6,416 nucleotides of DNA from an uncultured Slackia sp. (GTDB taxonomy: Bacteria > Actinomycetota > Coriobacteriia > Coriobacteriales > Eggerthellaceae), in the NCBI GenBank assembly GCA_900553655.1, contig USEQ01000080.1:1-6416 (forward strand), read 5' to 3'. Shown in pieces: positions 1 through 5,380 of this stretch. Numbering within the stretch: the stretch's first letter is position 1; each line of letters starts with the position of its first letter. A program made the translations under genes and the position numbers. The notes below the pieces were generated by a model. The model had not been told where the DNA came from. It saw only the letters and a list, made by a program, of their open reading frames with translations, and made no database searches.

Positions 1-212
1 AAGAACTTGCACACACGGCATACTTCCTTGACAGGTGCATTCCTATCGACATCGGGATTGTCGAGCATGGACAGGCCGTAGGCGACCTCGTGCGTGGGCC
101 TGTCGCACGCGGCGAAGTTACATTCGGTCGGACAAAGCTCCCCCGGGATGTTATGAGGGCAGCGGCTCTGCATCTCCTCGTCGCAGCCGCGTTTCTCCCA
201 GCAAAATGCCAT
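1..212 (-). CDS. Cysteine-rich small protein, N-terminal part (partial)
   Basis: The gene reads leftward from an ATG at 210-212 and is still open at the window edge, giving 70 complete codons. The visible protein begins MAFCWEKRGCDEEMQ and has eight cysteines, at residues 4, 10, 18, 27, 31, 36, 65 and 68. They fall in a C-x5-C-x7-C-x8-C-x3-C-x4-C block followed by a CxxC pair. Such a pattern suggests a zinc or iron-sulfur binding fold, but that is inference. The CWExxxC start recalls short 'CW' cysteine-rich proteins of anaerobes; I cannot name the family. There is no signal peptide or membrane segment in the visible part. An in-frame GTG at 222-224 is an alternative start; the ATG is preferred because the cysteine motif follows directly, although the purine stretch before it (GTGGGAAA) is only a weak ribosome site. 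The tRNA-Glu terminator lies about 80 bases upstream, so the gene probably has its own promoter, which I could not pin down. Confidence 0.72.
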   Translation of the reverse strand, partial: MAFCWEKRGCDEEMQSRCPHNIPGELCPTECNFAACDRPTHEVAYGLSMLDNPDVDRNAPVKEVCRVCKF

Positions 213-292
213 AGCGTTTCCCACTTTCGCATATCTCGATACAGAATTGTTCTATGATACCGCCGCACCTTTCGAGCAATTGATACGGCAAT

Positions 293-326
293 AAAAAAAC
301 CCGAACGCCATAAGGTGTTCGGGTTT
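293..326 (-). terminator. Intrinsic terminator of the tRNA-Glu gene
   Basis: A 10-bp stem (300-309 with 314-323, one G-T wobble) closes a four-base loop at 310-313. On the minus strand it is followed by a run of seven T (293-299), and three A-T pairs extend the stem base. It begins 8 bases beyond the tRNA 3' end, the expected place for a Rho-independent terminator. It also separates tRNA transcription from the cysteine-rich gene at the left edge. Confidence 0.9.
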
Positions 327-333
327 GGATTTA

Positions 334-408
334 TGGTGCCCCCAACGAGAATCGAACTCGTGTCTCAGCCTTGAAAGGGCCGCGTCCTGACCTCTAGACT
401 ATGGGGAC
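334..408 (-). tRNA. tRNA-Glu, anticodon UUC, CCA encoded
   Basis: The minus strand folds into a complete cloverleaf of 75 bases. The acceptor arm GTCCCCA pairs with TGGGGGC (one G-T pair), followed by discriminator A and an encoded CCA at 334-336. The anticodon loop CTTTCAA on a five-pair stem gives anticodon UUC, which reads glutamate codons GAA and, by wobble, GAG. The T arm carries the standard GTTCGATTC. The gene stands alone with its own promoter at 427-455 and a terminator directly downstream. All arms are intact, so it should be functional. Confidence 0.97.
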
Positions 409-426
409 GAATCAAGCAGCTCGGTT

Positions 427-455
427 ATTATGGCAAAATCCAATTTGTAATGCAA
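427..455 (-). promoter_or_regulatory. Promoter of tRNA-Glu
   Basis: On the minus strand a -35 box TTGCAT (450-455) and a -10 box CATAAT (427-432) are separated by exactly 17 bases. The -10 box ends 18 bases before the mature tRNA 5' end, leaving a short 5' leader for RNase P. The spacer is AT-rich, unlike the surrounding coding DNA. The -35 hexamer is identical to that of the rplJ promoter at 3358-3363. Confidence 0.75.
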
Positions 456-574
456 CAACTTTTTTGAAAATTTTTTCCAACATTGTTTCGGCGTCTGGAA
501 TCCCTTCGTATCCGGCATTGTGCCAGCGCCCGAAATCCCAGCACCCTTCCGCACCGCGCAGCCTTAGTCAATGC

Positions 575-606
575 GCCAACACCTGGCGCCTCGGCGCCCC
601 GTTGGC
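575..606 (-). terminator. Nested GC-rich hairpin after the ybaK-like gene
   Basis: An outer 6-bp stem (575-580 with 601-606) encloses an inner 5-bp all-GC stem (585-589 with 594-598) with a four-base loop. It starts 27 bases past the deacylase stop codon. No T-run follows on either strand, so it is either a terminator lacking a U-tract or a stabilising mRNA 3' structure. The rest of the gene-free stretch 409-633 holds only the tRNA promoter and AT-rich sequence around 455-485. Confidence 0.4.
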
Positions 607-633
607 AAAACCGCGACGCAAGTCTTCTTCGAT

Positions 634-1122
634 TTAGACGGTAAGATCGGCCAATTCTGCTTTAGCCTCTTTTTGCAAATCACGAAGCGAAAGCTCGATC
701 TGACACCCTATGCGGCCGCCAGAGCACATAATCGAATCTTCGAAAAGCTGGGCGGTCTCGTCAATGAACGTTCTGAAATGCTTCTTCATGCCCAAGGGGC
801 TGCATCCGCCGTGGATGTAACCCGTAAGAGGAAGCAGCTCGCGCGATTTGAGCATAGATACGCTCTTCTCGCCTGCGGCGGCGGCGGCTTTCTTCAAATC
901 GAGCTCTGTCGCCACGGGAATCATGAACACATAATGTTCGCCGCTTCGACCGACGCTTACCAGGGTTTTGAAGACCCTGTCCTGGTCCTGTCCTAGAAAG
1001 CGAGCGACCTCGACCCCCGAAAGGGCAACGGAGCCGTCATACACATGGCATTCGTATGAAACCCCCGCAGCGTCAAGCATACGCATAGCGTTGGTCTTTT
1101 CGAGTTTGTCTTTCTTAGCCAC
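634..1122 (-). CDS. ybaK: Cys-tRNA(Pro)/Cys-tRNA(Cys) deacylase, YbaK/EbsC type
   Basis: The 162-residue product matches the YbaK/ProX-like editing domain in length and motifs. VFKTLV (residues 50-55) holds the lysine that is essential in this family (K52 here). GYIHGGCSPLGMKK (101-114) forms the substrate-pocket loop. The family hydrolyses cysteine wrongly attached to tRNA(Pro) by prolyl-tRNA synthetase, acting in trans in the cytoplasm. I chose the GTG at 1120-1122 because it gives the family's usual length, and a GAGGG lies five bases before it. The longer open frame up to 1242 overlaps the preceding membrane-protein gene and adds no family sequence. One base separates this start from the TGA of the DUF4013 gene, which suggests translational coupling in one operon. 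A GC-rich hairpin follows the stop. The family assignment is secure; substrate specificity is inferred from the family. Confidence 0.93.
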   Translation of the reverse strand: MAKKDKLEKTNAMRMLDAAGVSYECHVYDGSVALSGVEVARFLGQDQDRVFKTLVSVGRSGEHYVFMIPVATELDLKKAAAAAGEKSVSMLKSRELLPLTGYIHGGCSPLGMKKHFRTFIDETAQLFEDSIMCSGGRIGCQIELSLRDLQKEAKAELADLTV

Positions 1123-1123
1123 A

Positions 1124-2008
1124 TCACCCTCGCATATCGTATTGGAGAGGCGGAAGCGGGTCGTATTGGGAGCCCCATGCCGCAACATTGAGCTGAGCGG
1201 TCCAATAACCCAGCGAACGGTACACCAAAGCCTGCAGGACAACCCCTAGCGCCATAGAAACGTACACAACGGCCAGAAACAGCAGAATGGCCGCAATGGC
1301 TCCCATGATGGCAAAGCCGTCCAGGCCATACGCCGCCATGCCGGAAAGATCGGCCGCCCCGACAAAAACCATCGCGACAATCATTCCGACGAAAACCAGC
1401 ACCGTCCATATTACGGCCAGCACGATGCCGATTAAAAGCGATGCGACGAGTTCGTAGAGAAATATCTTCAAGAGGCCTACGGGGTCGCGCCGAATCATCG
1501 ACCAAATCTGCCCTACCTGAAAACCCGCGCTTAACGTGTCGTAGATGCTCATTCGCATGCACCCCACCCAGATGAAGAACTGCGCTGCGAAAGAAACAAC
1601 AAGAGAAACCGCCCCTATGCCGAAAGAGCCTATTGCTGCGGGAATGGCAAGAAAACCAGCAGCGTACGCGCCGTCGAAAAGCGTCGAGAAGACGCCTGCG
1701 GCCAATCCGAAAAGCGACATGCAGACAAAGACGACGACAAAGACCGCCAAGCCCATGACGAGCGAGACAATCCAAACAAACAGGCCGCGACGATACAGGC
1801 GTCCGTCCTCGTTCCCGAACACCTTACGCGGAAGAGGATTGTCCATGCCCCATGCGGCATCGCGCGCCCAACCTAGAAGGTAGCCGGAAACCACAATGGG
1901 CCCGAGAATAGGAATGAACGCGATGAGCGCAAGAATGCATATCTTGGCAAACCACCCTTCCGTGGAACGAAAGGCTTCCCATGACCGAGAGAAATACCCT
2001 TGCTGCAC
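1124..2008 (-). CDS. DUF4013-like polytopic membrane protein
   Basis: The 294-residue product is strongly hydrophobic, with five hydrophobic regions at roughly residues 22-46, 76-106, 115-150, 180-217 and 232-262. Several are long enough to be two passes or re-entrant helices. The layout resembles DUF4013 membrane proteins: an N-terminal GYFSRSWEAF, a first helix followed by GYLLGWARDAA, then a short polar loop containing NPLP (57-60). No catalytic or binding motif is visible, and the family's function is not known to me. The start is a GTG at 2006-2008, supported by an AAGGAG at 2015-2020 with six-base spacing. It lies just after the rplL terminator. A TATAGT at 2049-2054 could be a -10 box but no matching -35 is seen, so transcription may partly come from readthrough of rplJL. 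It is tightly followed by the deacylase gene. Membrane location is confident; the family name is moderately so. Confidence 0.82.
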   Translation of the reverse strand: MQQGYFSRSWEAFRSTEGWFAKICILALIAFIPILGPIVVSGYLLGWARDAAWGMDNPLPRKVFGNEDGRLYRRGLFVWIVSLVMGLAVFVVVFVCMSLFGLAAGVFSTLFDGAYAAGFLAIPAAIGSFGIGAVSLVVSFAAQFFIWVGCMRMSIYDTLSAGFQVGQIWSMIRRDPVGLLKIFLYELVASLLIGIVLAVIWTVLVFVGMIVAMVFVGAADLSGMAAYGLDGFAIMGAIAAILLFLAVVYVSMALGVVLQALVYRSLGYWTAQLNVAAWGSQYDPLPPLQYDMRG

Positions 2009-2045
2009 CTGCGTCTCCTTAACCTAGCTTGTGCGTCATCTTCCG

Positions 2046-2091
2046 AAAACTATACAACGAAGGGTCGAAGCATACGCTTCGACCCTTCGTT
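2046..2091 (-). terminator. Terminator of the rplJ-rplL unit
   Basis: A perfect 16-bp stem (2056-2071 with 2076-2091) closes a four-base loop at 2072-2075. It starts 35 bases after the rplL stop codon. The downstream minus-strand sequence GTATAGTTTTC is only moderately T-rich, so some readthrough into the DUF4013 gene is possible. Confidence 0.8.
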
Positions 2092-2126
2092 CGTGATTGA
2101 AAAGTGATTCAGTCGTTGCTGAGTTG

Positions 2127-2501
2127 TTACTTCAAGGTAACAGCAGCGCCAGCCTCTTCGAGCTTAGCCTTGATTTCCTCAGCCTTGTCCTTGGCAACGC
2201 CCTCCTGGATAGCCTTGGGAGCGCCCTCGACGACCTCCTTGGCCTCTTTCAGGCCAAGACCGGTGATCTCGCGGACAACCTTGATGACAGCGATCTTGTT
2301 GTCGCCGAAGCCCTCGAGGACGACGTCGAACTCAGACTTCTCCTCTGCAGCGCCACCCTCAGCAGCGGGAGCAGCAGCAACAGCGACGGGAGCAGCGGCG
2401 GACACGCCGAAGACTTCCTCAAGCTCCTTGACGAGCTCGGAGAGCTCCAGAGCGGGCATTTCCTTCAAAGCTTCGATGATCTCTTCACGAGTAACGGCCA
2501 T
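2127..2501 (-). CDS. rplL: Large ribosomal subunit protein L7/L12
   Basis: The 124-residue product has the full L7/L12 layout. Residues 1-33 form the N-terminal dimerisation domain that binds L10. Residues 34-54 are an Ala/Pro/Gly-rich flexible hinge. Residues 56-124 form the C-terminal domain containing [20 protein letters not shown] (69-88), the surface that recruits EF-G, EF-Tu and IF2. It works as dimers on the ribosomal stalk. I chose the ATG at 2499-2501 because AAAGGAG sits eight bases before it. An in-frame GTG at 2519 would place this ribosome site inside the gene. It lies 88 bases after rplJ and shares its leader and terminator. Length and sequence are ordinary for the family, with no sign of damage. 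Confidence 0.98.
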   Translation of the reverse strand: MAVTREEIIEALKEMPALELSELVKELEEVFGVSAAAPVAVAAAPAAEGGAAEEKSEFDVVLEGFGDNKIAVIKVVREITGLGLKEAKEVVEGAPKAIQEGVAKDKAEEIKAKLEEAGAAVTLK

Positions 2502-2564
2502 GGTAATGGCTCCTTTCACATGAGGCGCGACATCGTTGTGCCGACGCCTTGGTTTTCACGTAAC

Positions 2565-2599
2565 GCGGCCTAAGCCGCTCTATGCAGCTTTACGCTGCA
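2565..2599 (-). other. Two tandem hairpins between rplJ and rplL
   Basis: The first, TGCAGC/GCTGCA (2594-2599 with 2583-2588), spans the rplJ stop codon in its five-base loop. The second, GCGGC/GCCGC (2574-2578 with 2565-2569), follows directly. Neither has a T-run, so they are not intrinsic terminators. They could act as a pause or processing point, or set the higher translation of rplL relative to rplJ; that role is inference. Confidence 0.5.
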
Positions 2600-3111
2600 G
2601 ACTTCTGGTCCGCGATAGCGGAAACCGCGCGAGCGAAGTACTCCATGGGGCCGTTGCAGACGCGGACCATCTTGACCATGGGGTTGCTGATGGTGCCGAG
2701 CAGCTTGGCGATGAGCTCCTCGCGGGAAGGAAGGGCTGCGATAGCCTCGACCTCTGCGGCGCCGTAGGCGACGCCGTCCATCATGCCGCCCTTGATGACC
2801 AGATTCTCGTTCTGCTTAGCGAAGTCCTTGATGGCCTTTGCGGAAGCGACGGGGTCACCCGTGGCGAACACGAAAGCGGAAGGGCCGGAGAGGATGTCGC
2901 CCAGCTCGGGAAGCTCGGCGTTCTCCAGTGCGAGACGCATAAGGGTGTTCTTGTAAACGCCCATCTTCGCATCAGCCTCGCGGACTGCGCGACGAAGGGT
3001 CTCGACCTCCTTGACGGTAAGGCCGCGGTAGTCGATAACCCACATTGCGGTGATGTCCTGGAGCTCTTCAGCGATCTTTGCGACATTTTCGACATTGTGC
3101 TTGTTTGGCAT
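2590..3111 (-). CDS. rplJ: Large ribosomal subunit protein L10
   Basis: The 173-residue product is a clear L10 of typical bacterial length. The N-terminal rRNA-binding domain shows ITAMWVIDYRGLTVKEVETL (20-39) and AKMGVYKNTLMRLALE (48-63). A central GPSAFVFATGDPVASAKAI (76-94) follows. The C-terminal helix (about 138-173) is the docking site for L7/L12 dimers. L10 forms the base of the stalk and, in complex with L12, represses its own operon by binding the leader RNA. The ATG at 3109-3111 is supported by an excellent AAGGAGGTG seven bases before it. The gene is preceded by a recognisable L10 leader and attenuator and followed by rplL. Unlike the common arrangement, rplA is not upstream; an unrelated membrane-protein gene is. 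Confidence 0.98.
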   Translation of the reverse strand: MPNKHNVENVAKIAEELQDITAMWVIDYRGLTVKEVETLRRAVREADAKMGVYKNTLMRLALENAELPELGDILSGPSAFVFATGDPVASAKAIKDFAKQNENLVIKGGMMDGVAYGAAEVEAIAALPSREELIAKLLGTISNPMVKMVRVCNGPMEYFARAVSAIADQKSAA

Positions 3112-3120
3112 GCTGTTTCA

Positions 3121-3192
3121 CCTCCTTTTCGTTTTTGCTCAAACGCTCCGCCACATTGAGGGTGGGCCTGTTCTCGCAAAACGAAAAAGAAA
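3121..3192 (-). promoter_or_regulatory. Possible helix pairing the attenuator U-tract with the rplJ ribosome site
   Basis: In RNA sense, the segment 3121-3138 can pair with 3176-3192 through 17 pairs (14 Watson-Crick, three G-U) with a single bulge at 3132. The first segment is GCAAAAACGAAAAGGAGG, containing the rplJ Shine-Dalgarno. The second is the U-tract and the CGUUUUGC after it. A small stem CCAC/GTGG (3159-3162 with 3148-3151) lies inside the loop. In a readthrough transcript this helix would hide the ribosome site of rplJ. It is a visible complementarity; function is untested. Confidence 0.5.
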
Positions 3193-3219
3193 AGACCCCC
3201 GGTCGAAGACACGGGGGTC
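3184..3219 (-). terminator. Intrinsic terminator acting as rplJ attenuator
   Basis: An 8-bp GC-rich stem (3212-3219 with 3194-3201) is topped by a smaller GTC/GAC stem. On the minus strand it is followed by TTTTCTTTTT (3184-3193). It lies between the L10 leader and the rplJ ribosome site, 72 bases before the start codon, so it must be conditional for L10 to be made. Known L10 leaders of Gram-positive bacteria use such an attenuator, with L10-L12 binding favouring termination. Confidence 0.88.
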
Positions 3220-3220
3220 G

Positions 3221-3300
3221 CACTATCATCATGCGCTCCACCTCGGCTGGCTGCGATGCAATTAAACCTTGCGGTGCCTGCTGTCTTCGGTAGCGGAACT
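3221..3300 (-). promoter_or_regulatory. L10 leader RNA (autoregulatory binding site)
   Basis: The minus-strand 5' UTR of rplJ carries the L10 leader signature in order: CCGAAGACAGCAGGCACCG (3272-3290), a CAAGGTTTAAT segment (3262-3272) and CAGCCAGCCGAGGTGG (3237-3252). The AGACAGnAGG, GGTTTAAT and GCCGAGGTG blocks are the conserved parts of the bound structure in other Gram-positive bacteria. The L10-L12 complex is known to bind this RNA to reduce rplJL expression when unassembled protein builds up. Here the leader is directly followed by the attenuator at 3184-3219. CGAAGACA at 3282-3289 is also a perfect match for pairing with that terminator. Confidence 0.9.
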
Positions 3301-3339
3301 ATCGTTCACATGCGTTTTTTCAAACGCGAGAAGATAGTT
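3297..3339. repeat. Nested inverted repeat across the rplJ promoter start region
   Basis: Outer arms AACTATC (3297-3303) and GATAGTT (3333-3339) flank inner arms GCGTTT (3312-3317) and AAACGC (3322-3327). The right outer arm overlaps the proposed -10 box. The inner pair would form a six-bp hairpin at the very 5' end of the transcript; the outer pair would lie mostly outside the RNA, so it may be a DNA operator or chance. Confidence 0.45.
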
Positions 3340-3363
3340 TATCCTACTTTCCGAAGAATGCAA
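3336..3363 (-). promoter_or_regulatory. Promoter of the rplJ-rplL unit
   Basis: On the minus strand a -35 box TTGCAT (3358-3363) and a -10 box TAAACT (3336-3341) are spaced by 16 bases. Initiation would fall near 3329, leaving about 218 bases of 5' UTR that contain the whole L10 leader and attenuator. The -35 box sits only 22 bases past the stop codon of the upstream gene. Confidence 0.65.
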
Positions 3364-3374
3364 GATGGAATTTC

Positions 3375-3397
3375 AAAAAATCAAGCTACGCAGCCTT
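3375..3397 (-). terminator. Weak terminator-like hairpin at the end of the 643-residue gene
   Basis: A small stem AAG-CT/AG-CTT with one bulged G (3383-3397) covers the stop codon of the upstream gene. It is followed on the minus strand by six T (3375-3380) after a GA. The stem is short, so termination would be inefficient; some transcripts may continue into the rplJ leader. Confidence 0.3.
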
Positions 3398-5317
3398 CTC
3401 CTCCGATTGACCGGATGCGCCCTCTTCGCTAGAGGCGGAGCCATCGGAAACTCCCTTGCCCTCGACGCTGGAAGCGGAAGAGCCGTTTTGGTCGGAAGAA
3501 TCCTGCGTGCCGTTGACGGCCGCCTCAACGATCTCTTGAGCGGCGCTTGTCGGATCGCCTTCGACATAACGGAAGGTGATCGTATCGCCCACGGCGTAAG
3601 AGACCACGTTAAGCATGCCGGGCAAAGCGAAGTCGTAGATGCGGCTATCGCCATCGAGGGTCAGGTAAAAGTGCGAATTGCCCTCGATGACCGCTTGCGC
3701 GATCGTCTTGATCGTGCCGCTCGTCTCGATGGCCGAATCGCTCGAAGCCGAGCCTTCGCCCGATCCGTTCGCCGCGATCAGAGACATGTAGGCCTTCTGT
3801 GTGTCAGCCACCGTATCGCCGACCGCAACGTTTTGATAGCTGCGAATGTCCACCATCGCATACTTCTTCACCAGGCCGGCGTCGTCTTTCAGAGCCATGA
3901 AGTACGTGGGCGTATTGCTCACGTTGATGAGAATCGGGAAGGTTGCCTGATAGCGAAGGTTTTGCACCTGGCCTTCCGCAGATTGCATGGCGGAGTCTTC
4001 GGTTGCACCGGCCACGGAATAGAAGTGACTCTCGGAGGTACGCTGGTTCACCAGCACGAAGCCGACAATGGAGTTGTCGCCCGTGGCCGAAGTGACGCCC
4101 GTGTACATCCAGACATCATCGTCTTTGGCGATGTAGTTGTAACCAAGCGCGCCGTCGGTGCCAGGGGTGGTCTGGACGACGCCGTTCTGACCGAGCCAGC
4201 TATTGATCCATCCGTCCTTGTACTTGCCGGACCAGTTGTACTGCTGAATAAGCAGATTCGCCGGGTACACGCGGTCGACCCACTCGGGAACCTCGGAAAC
4301 ATCGAGATCCCGGCATTCGCCCGTTGACGCGTTCACCAAAACGGCGCGAGAGATGGTTTCGCCGCCGAAAAGACCGATGGTGAAATCTCGAACGGGGCAG
4401 ATCCACCACGCATTGCCTTCGTCGTCGATTTCGAAAGACTTCTCACCGAACATATAGAAGGGGTACTTCAACTGCACGTAGCGATCGATGTTTCGAGCGA
4501 GAGGCTCGCTTTCGGAGTATTTGATGGCCTTGTCGCCTTCGAGTCGAACAACCTGTGCGTCCTGAGAGGTCATATCGACAATGACATAGGCGGGAATGCC
4601 CTGCTCGCGATTCTGAAGCCATTTGAACAAGTCGGCGTACACCAGAGGGCTCACGCGCACAGGATGATCCTGATAGTTGATTTGGCTGTACAAGGGGGAG
4701 ATCTCAAACTGGCTCACCAGGTCGGACATGGCGCCCATCGTACGATTGCCCAGAAGCACCGCAGACTCACGGTCGATAACGGGAATCTCGTTATAGTCCA
4801 CTTCCTGGATATCCTGGGTGAACTCCATATCGGTGGTCTGAAGGACGCTTGCATACTTCTGGGCGTTGCCCGGGAAGAACGAAACCGACATGAGGGTTCC
4901 TACGAGCACCAGCGCGAAAACGACCACGGGGACAAAAGAGAGCACCTTGAAGGTTTTCGCCTTACCGGCGCTGCTCGACACCTTGGAGGTTCCGTTTTTG
5001 TAAGCGCGGGATTTTGCGCGGAAGAACAGAAACGTCGGCAGCAGAATGAACACTGCGACGAACATCCACGTATCGACACTGTGGATGTTGATGGGCGGAT
5101 GGAACCACCAATACGCGACGGCAAGGGCAATAACAGCCACGATGACGAACGCGACCAGCGCCTTTTTGCTCATGCTTGCAAACTTATCCTTAAGCTGGCG
5201 GAAATCTTCCGTCGCATTGAACTCGACATGGGGCGTAGCCTGCTGGGATCCCTCCCCCGCGCCAAATGGATCATCCATGCCGAACATGGTGAAAAATGGA
5301 TTTTGGTTGCCTGCCAT
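3386..5317 (-). CDS. Unknown membrane-anchored protein with large extracytoplasmic domain
   Basis: I do not recognise the family of this 643-residue protein. A polar N-terminus (1-50) precedes three hydrophobic segments at about residues 53-72, 82-99 and 125-148. The basic loop 100-124 between the second and third favours cytoplasmic N-terminus and external C-terminus. Residues 150-515 are a Trp/Tyr-rich, beta-prone region that looks duplicated. One unit contains RAVLVNASTGECRDLDVSEVPEWVDRVYP (split at 324-352), reminiscent of PepSY-like repeats, and the other ends KYAMVDIRSYQNVAVGDT (485-502). Residues 533-590 (GTIKTIAQAVIEGN to VGDTITFRYVEGD) look OB-fold-like. Residues 604-643 are a Ser/Gly/Glu-rich disordered tail. 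No catalytic motif is evident. The ATG at 5315-5317 has GAAGGGA upstream. The gene stands alone between aconitase and rplJ; no convincing promoter was found. Existence and topology are well supported; function is unknown. Confidence 0.9.
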   Translation of the reverse strand: MAGNQNPFFTMFGMDDPFGAGEGSQQATPHVEFNATEDFRQLKDKFASMSKKALVAFVIVAVIALAVAYWWFHPPINIHSVDTWMFVAVFILLPTFLFFRAKSRAYKNGTSKVSSSAGKAKTFKVLSFVPVVVFALVLVGTLMSVSFFPGNAQKYASVLQTTDMEFTQDIQEVDYNEIPVIDRESAVLLGNRTMGAMSDLVSQFEISPLYSQINYQDHPVRVSPLVYADLFKWLQNREQGIPAYVIVDMTSQDAQVVRLEGDKAIKYSESEPLARNIDRYVQLKYPFYMFGEKSFEIDDEGNAWWICPVRDFTIGLFGGETISRAVLVNASTGECRDLDVSEVPEWVDRVYPANLLIQQYNWSGKYKDGWINSWLGQNGVVQTTPGTDGALGYNYIAKDDDVWMYTGVTSATGDNSIVGFVLVNQRTSESHFYSVAGATEDSAMQSAEGQVQNLRYQATFPILINVSNTPTYFMALKDDAGLVKKYAMVDIRSYQNVAVGDTVADTQKAYMSLIAANGSGEGSASSDSAIETSGTIKTIAQAVIEGNSHFYLTLDGDSRIYDFALPGMLNVVSYAVGDTITFRYVEGDPTSAAQEIVEAAVNGTQDSSDQNGSSASSVEGKGVSDGSASSEEGASGQSEEKAA

Positions 5318-5351
5318 GTATTCCCTTCCCTATGTATCAAGCCGATATGCA

Positions 5352-5380
5352 ACGGGCGCCTGCATTATGCAGGTGCCCGT
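5352..5380 (-). terminator. Strong hairpin after the aconitase gene, no U-tract
   Basis: Arms 5368-5380 and 5352-5364 form 12 base pairs with one A-C mismatch on the minus strand (a G-U pair if read on the plus strand) around a three-base loop. It starts 18 bases after the aconitase stop. No T-run follows, so it is either a U-less terminator or a 3'-end stabiliser. A TTGACC just before and a CATAAT within it are 20 bases apart, too far for a normal promoter. Confidence 0.5.

Noticed and set aside
1123..1242. Upstream extension of the deacylase to 1242
   Set aside because: The extra residues overlap the membrane gene and are unlike the family; the GTG at 1122 has a proper ribosome site and gives the usual length.
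993..1775. Minus-strand open frame of 260 codons overlapping the DUF4013 and deacylase genes
   Set aside because: It is a frame-shifted shadow of both genes: Arg/Cys-rich, without family features, while the other frames give coherent proteins.
2049..2054. TATAGT as the promoter of the DUF4013 gene
   Set aside because: The -10 match is good but no -35 box is found at a suitable distance and it overlaps the tail of the rplL terminator; recorded only as a possibility.
2502..2519. GTG start for rplL at 2519
   Set aside because: The Shine-Dalgarno AAAGGAG would lie within the coding region; the ATG at 2501 gives the standard L7/L12 N-terminus.
2536..3159. Plus-strand open frame opposite rplJ
   Set aside because: rplJ on the minus strand is unambiguous and the opposing translation shows no family sequence.
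3365..4327. Long plus-strand open frame of 320 codons
   Set aside because: It lies fully opposite the 643-residue gene, has no convincing ribosome site, and its translation is rich in Arg, His and Val without recognisable domains, typical of antisense reading of high-GC coding DNA.
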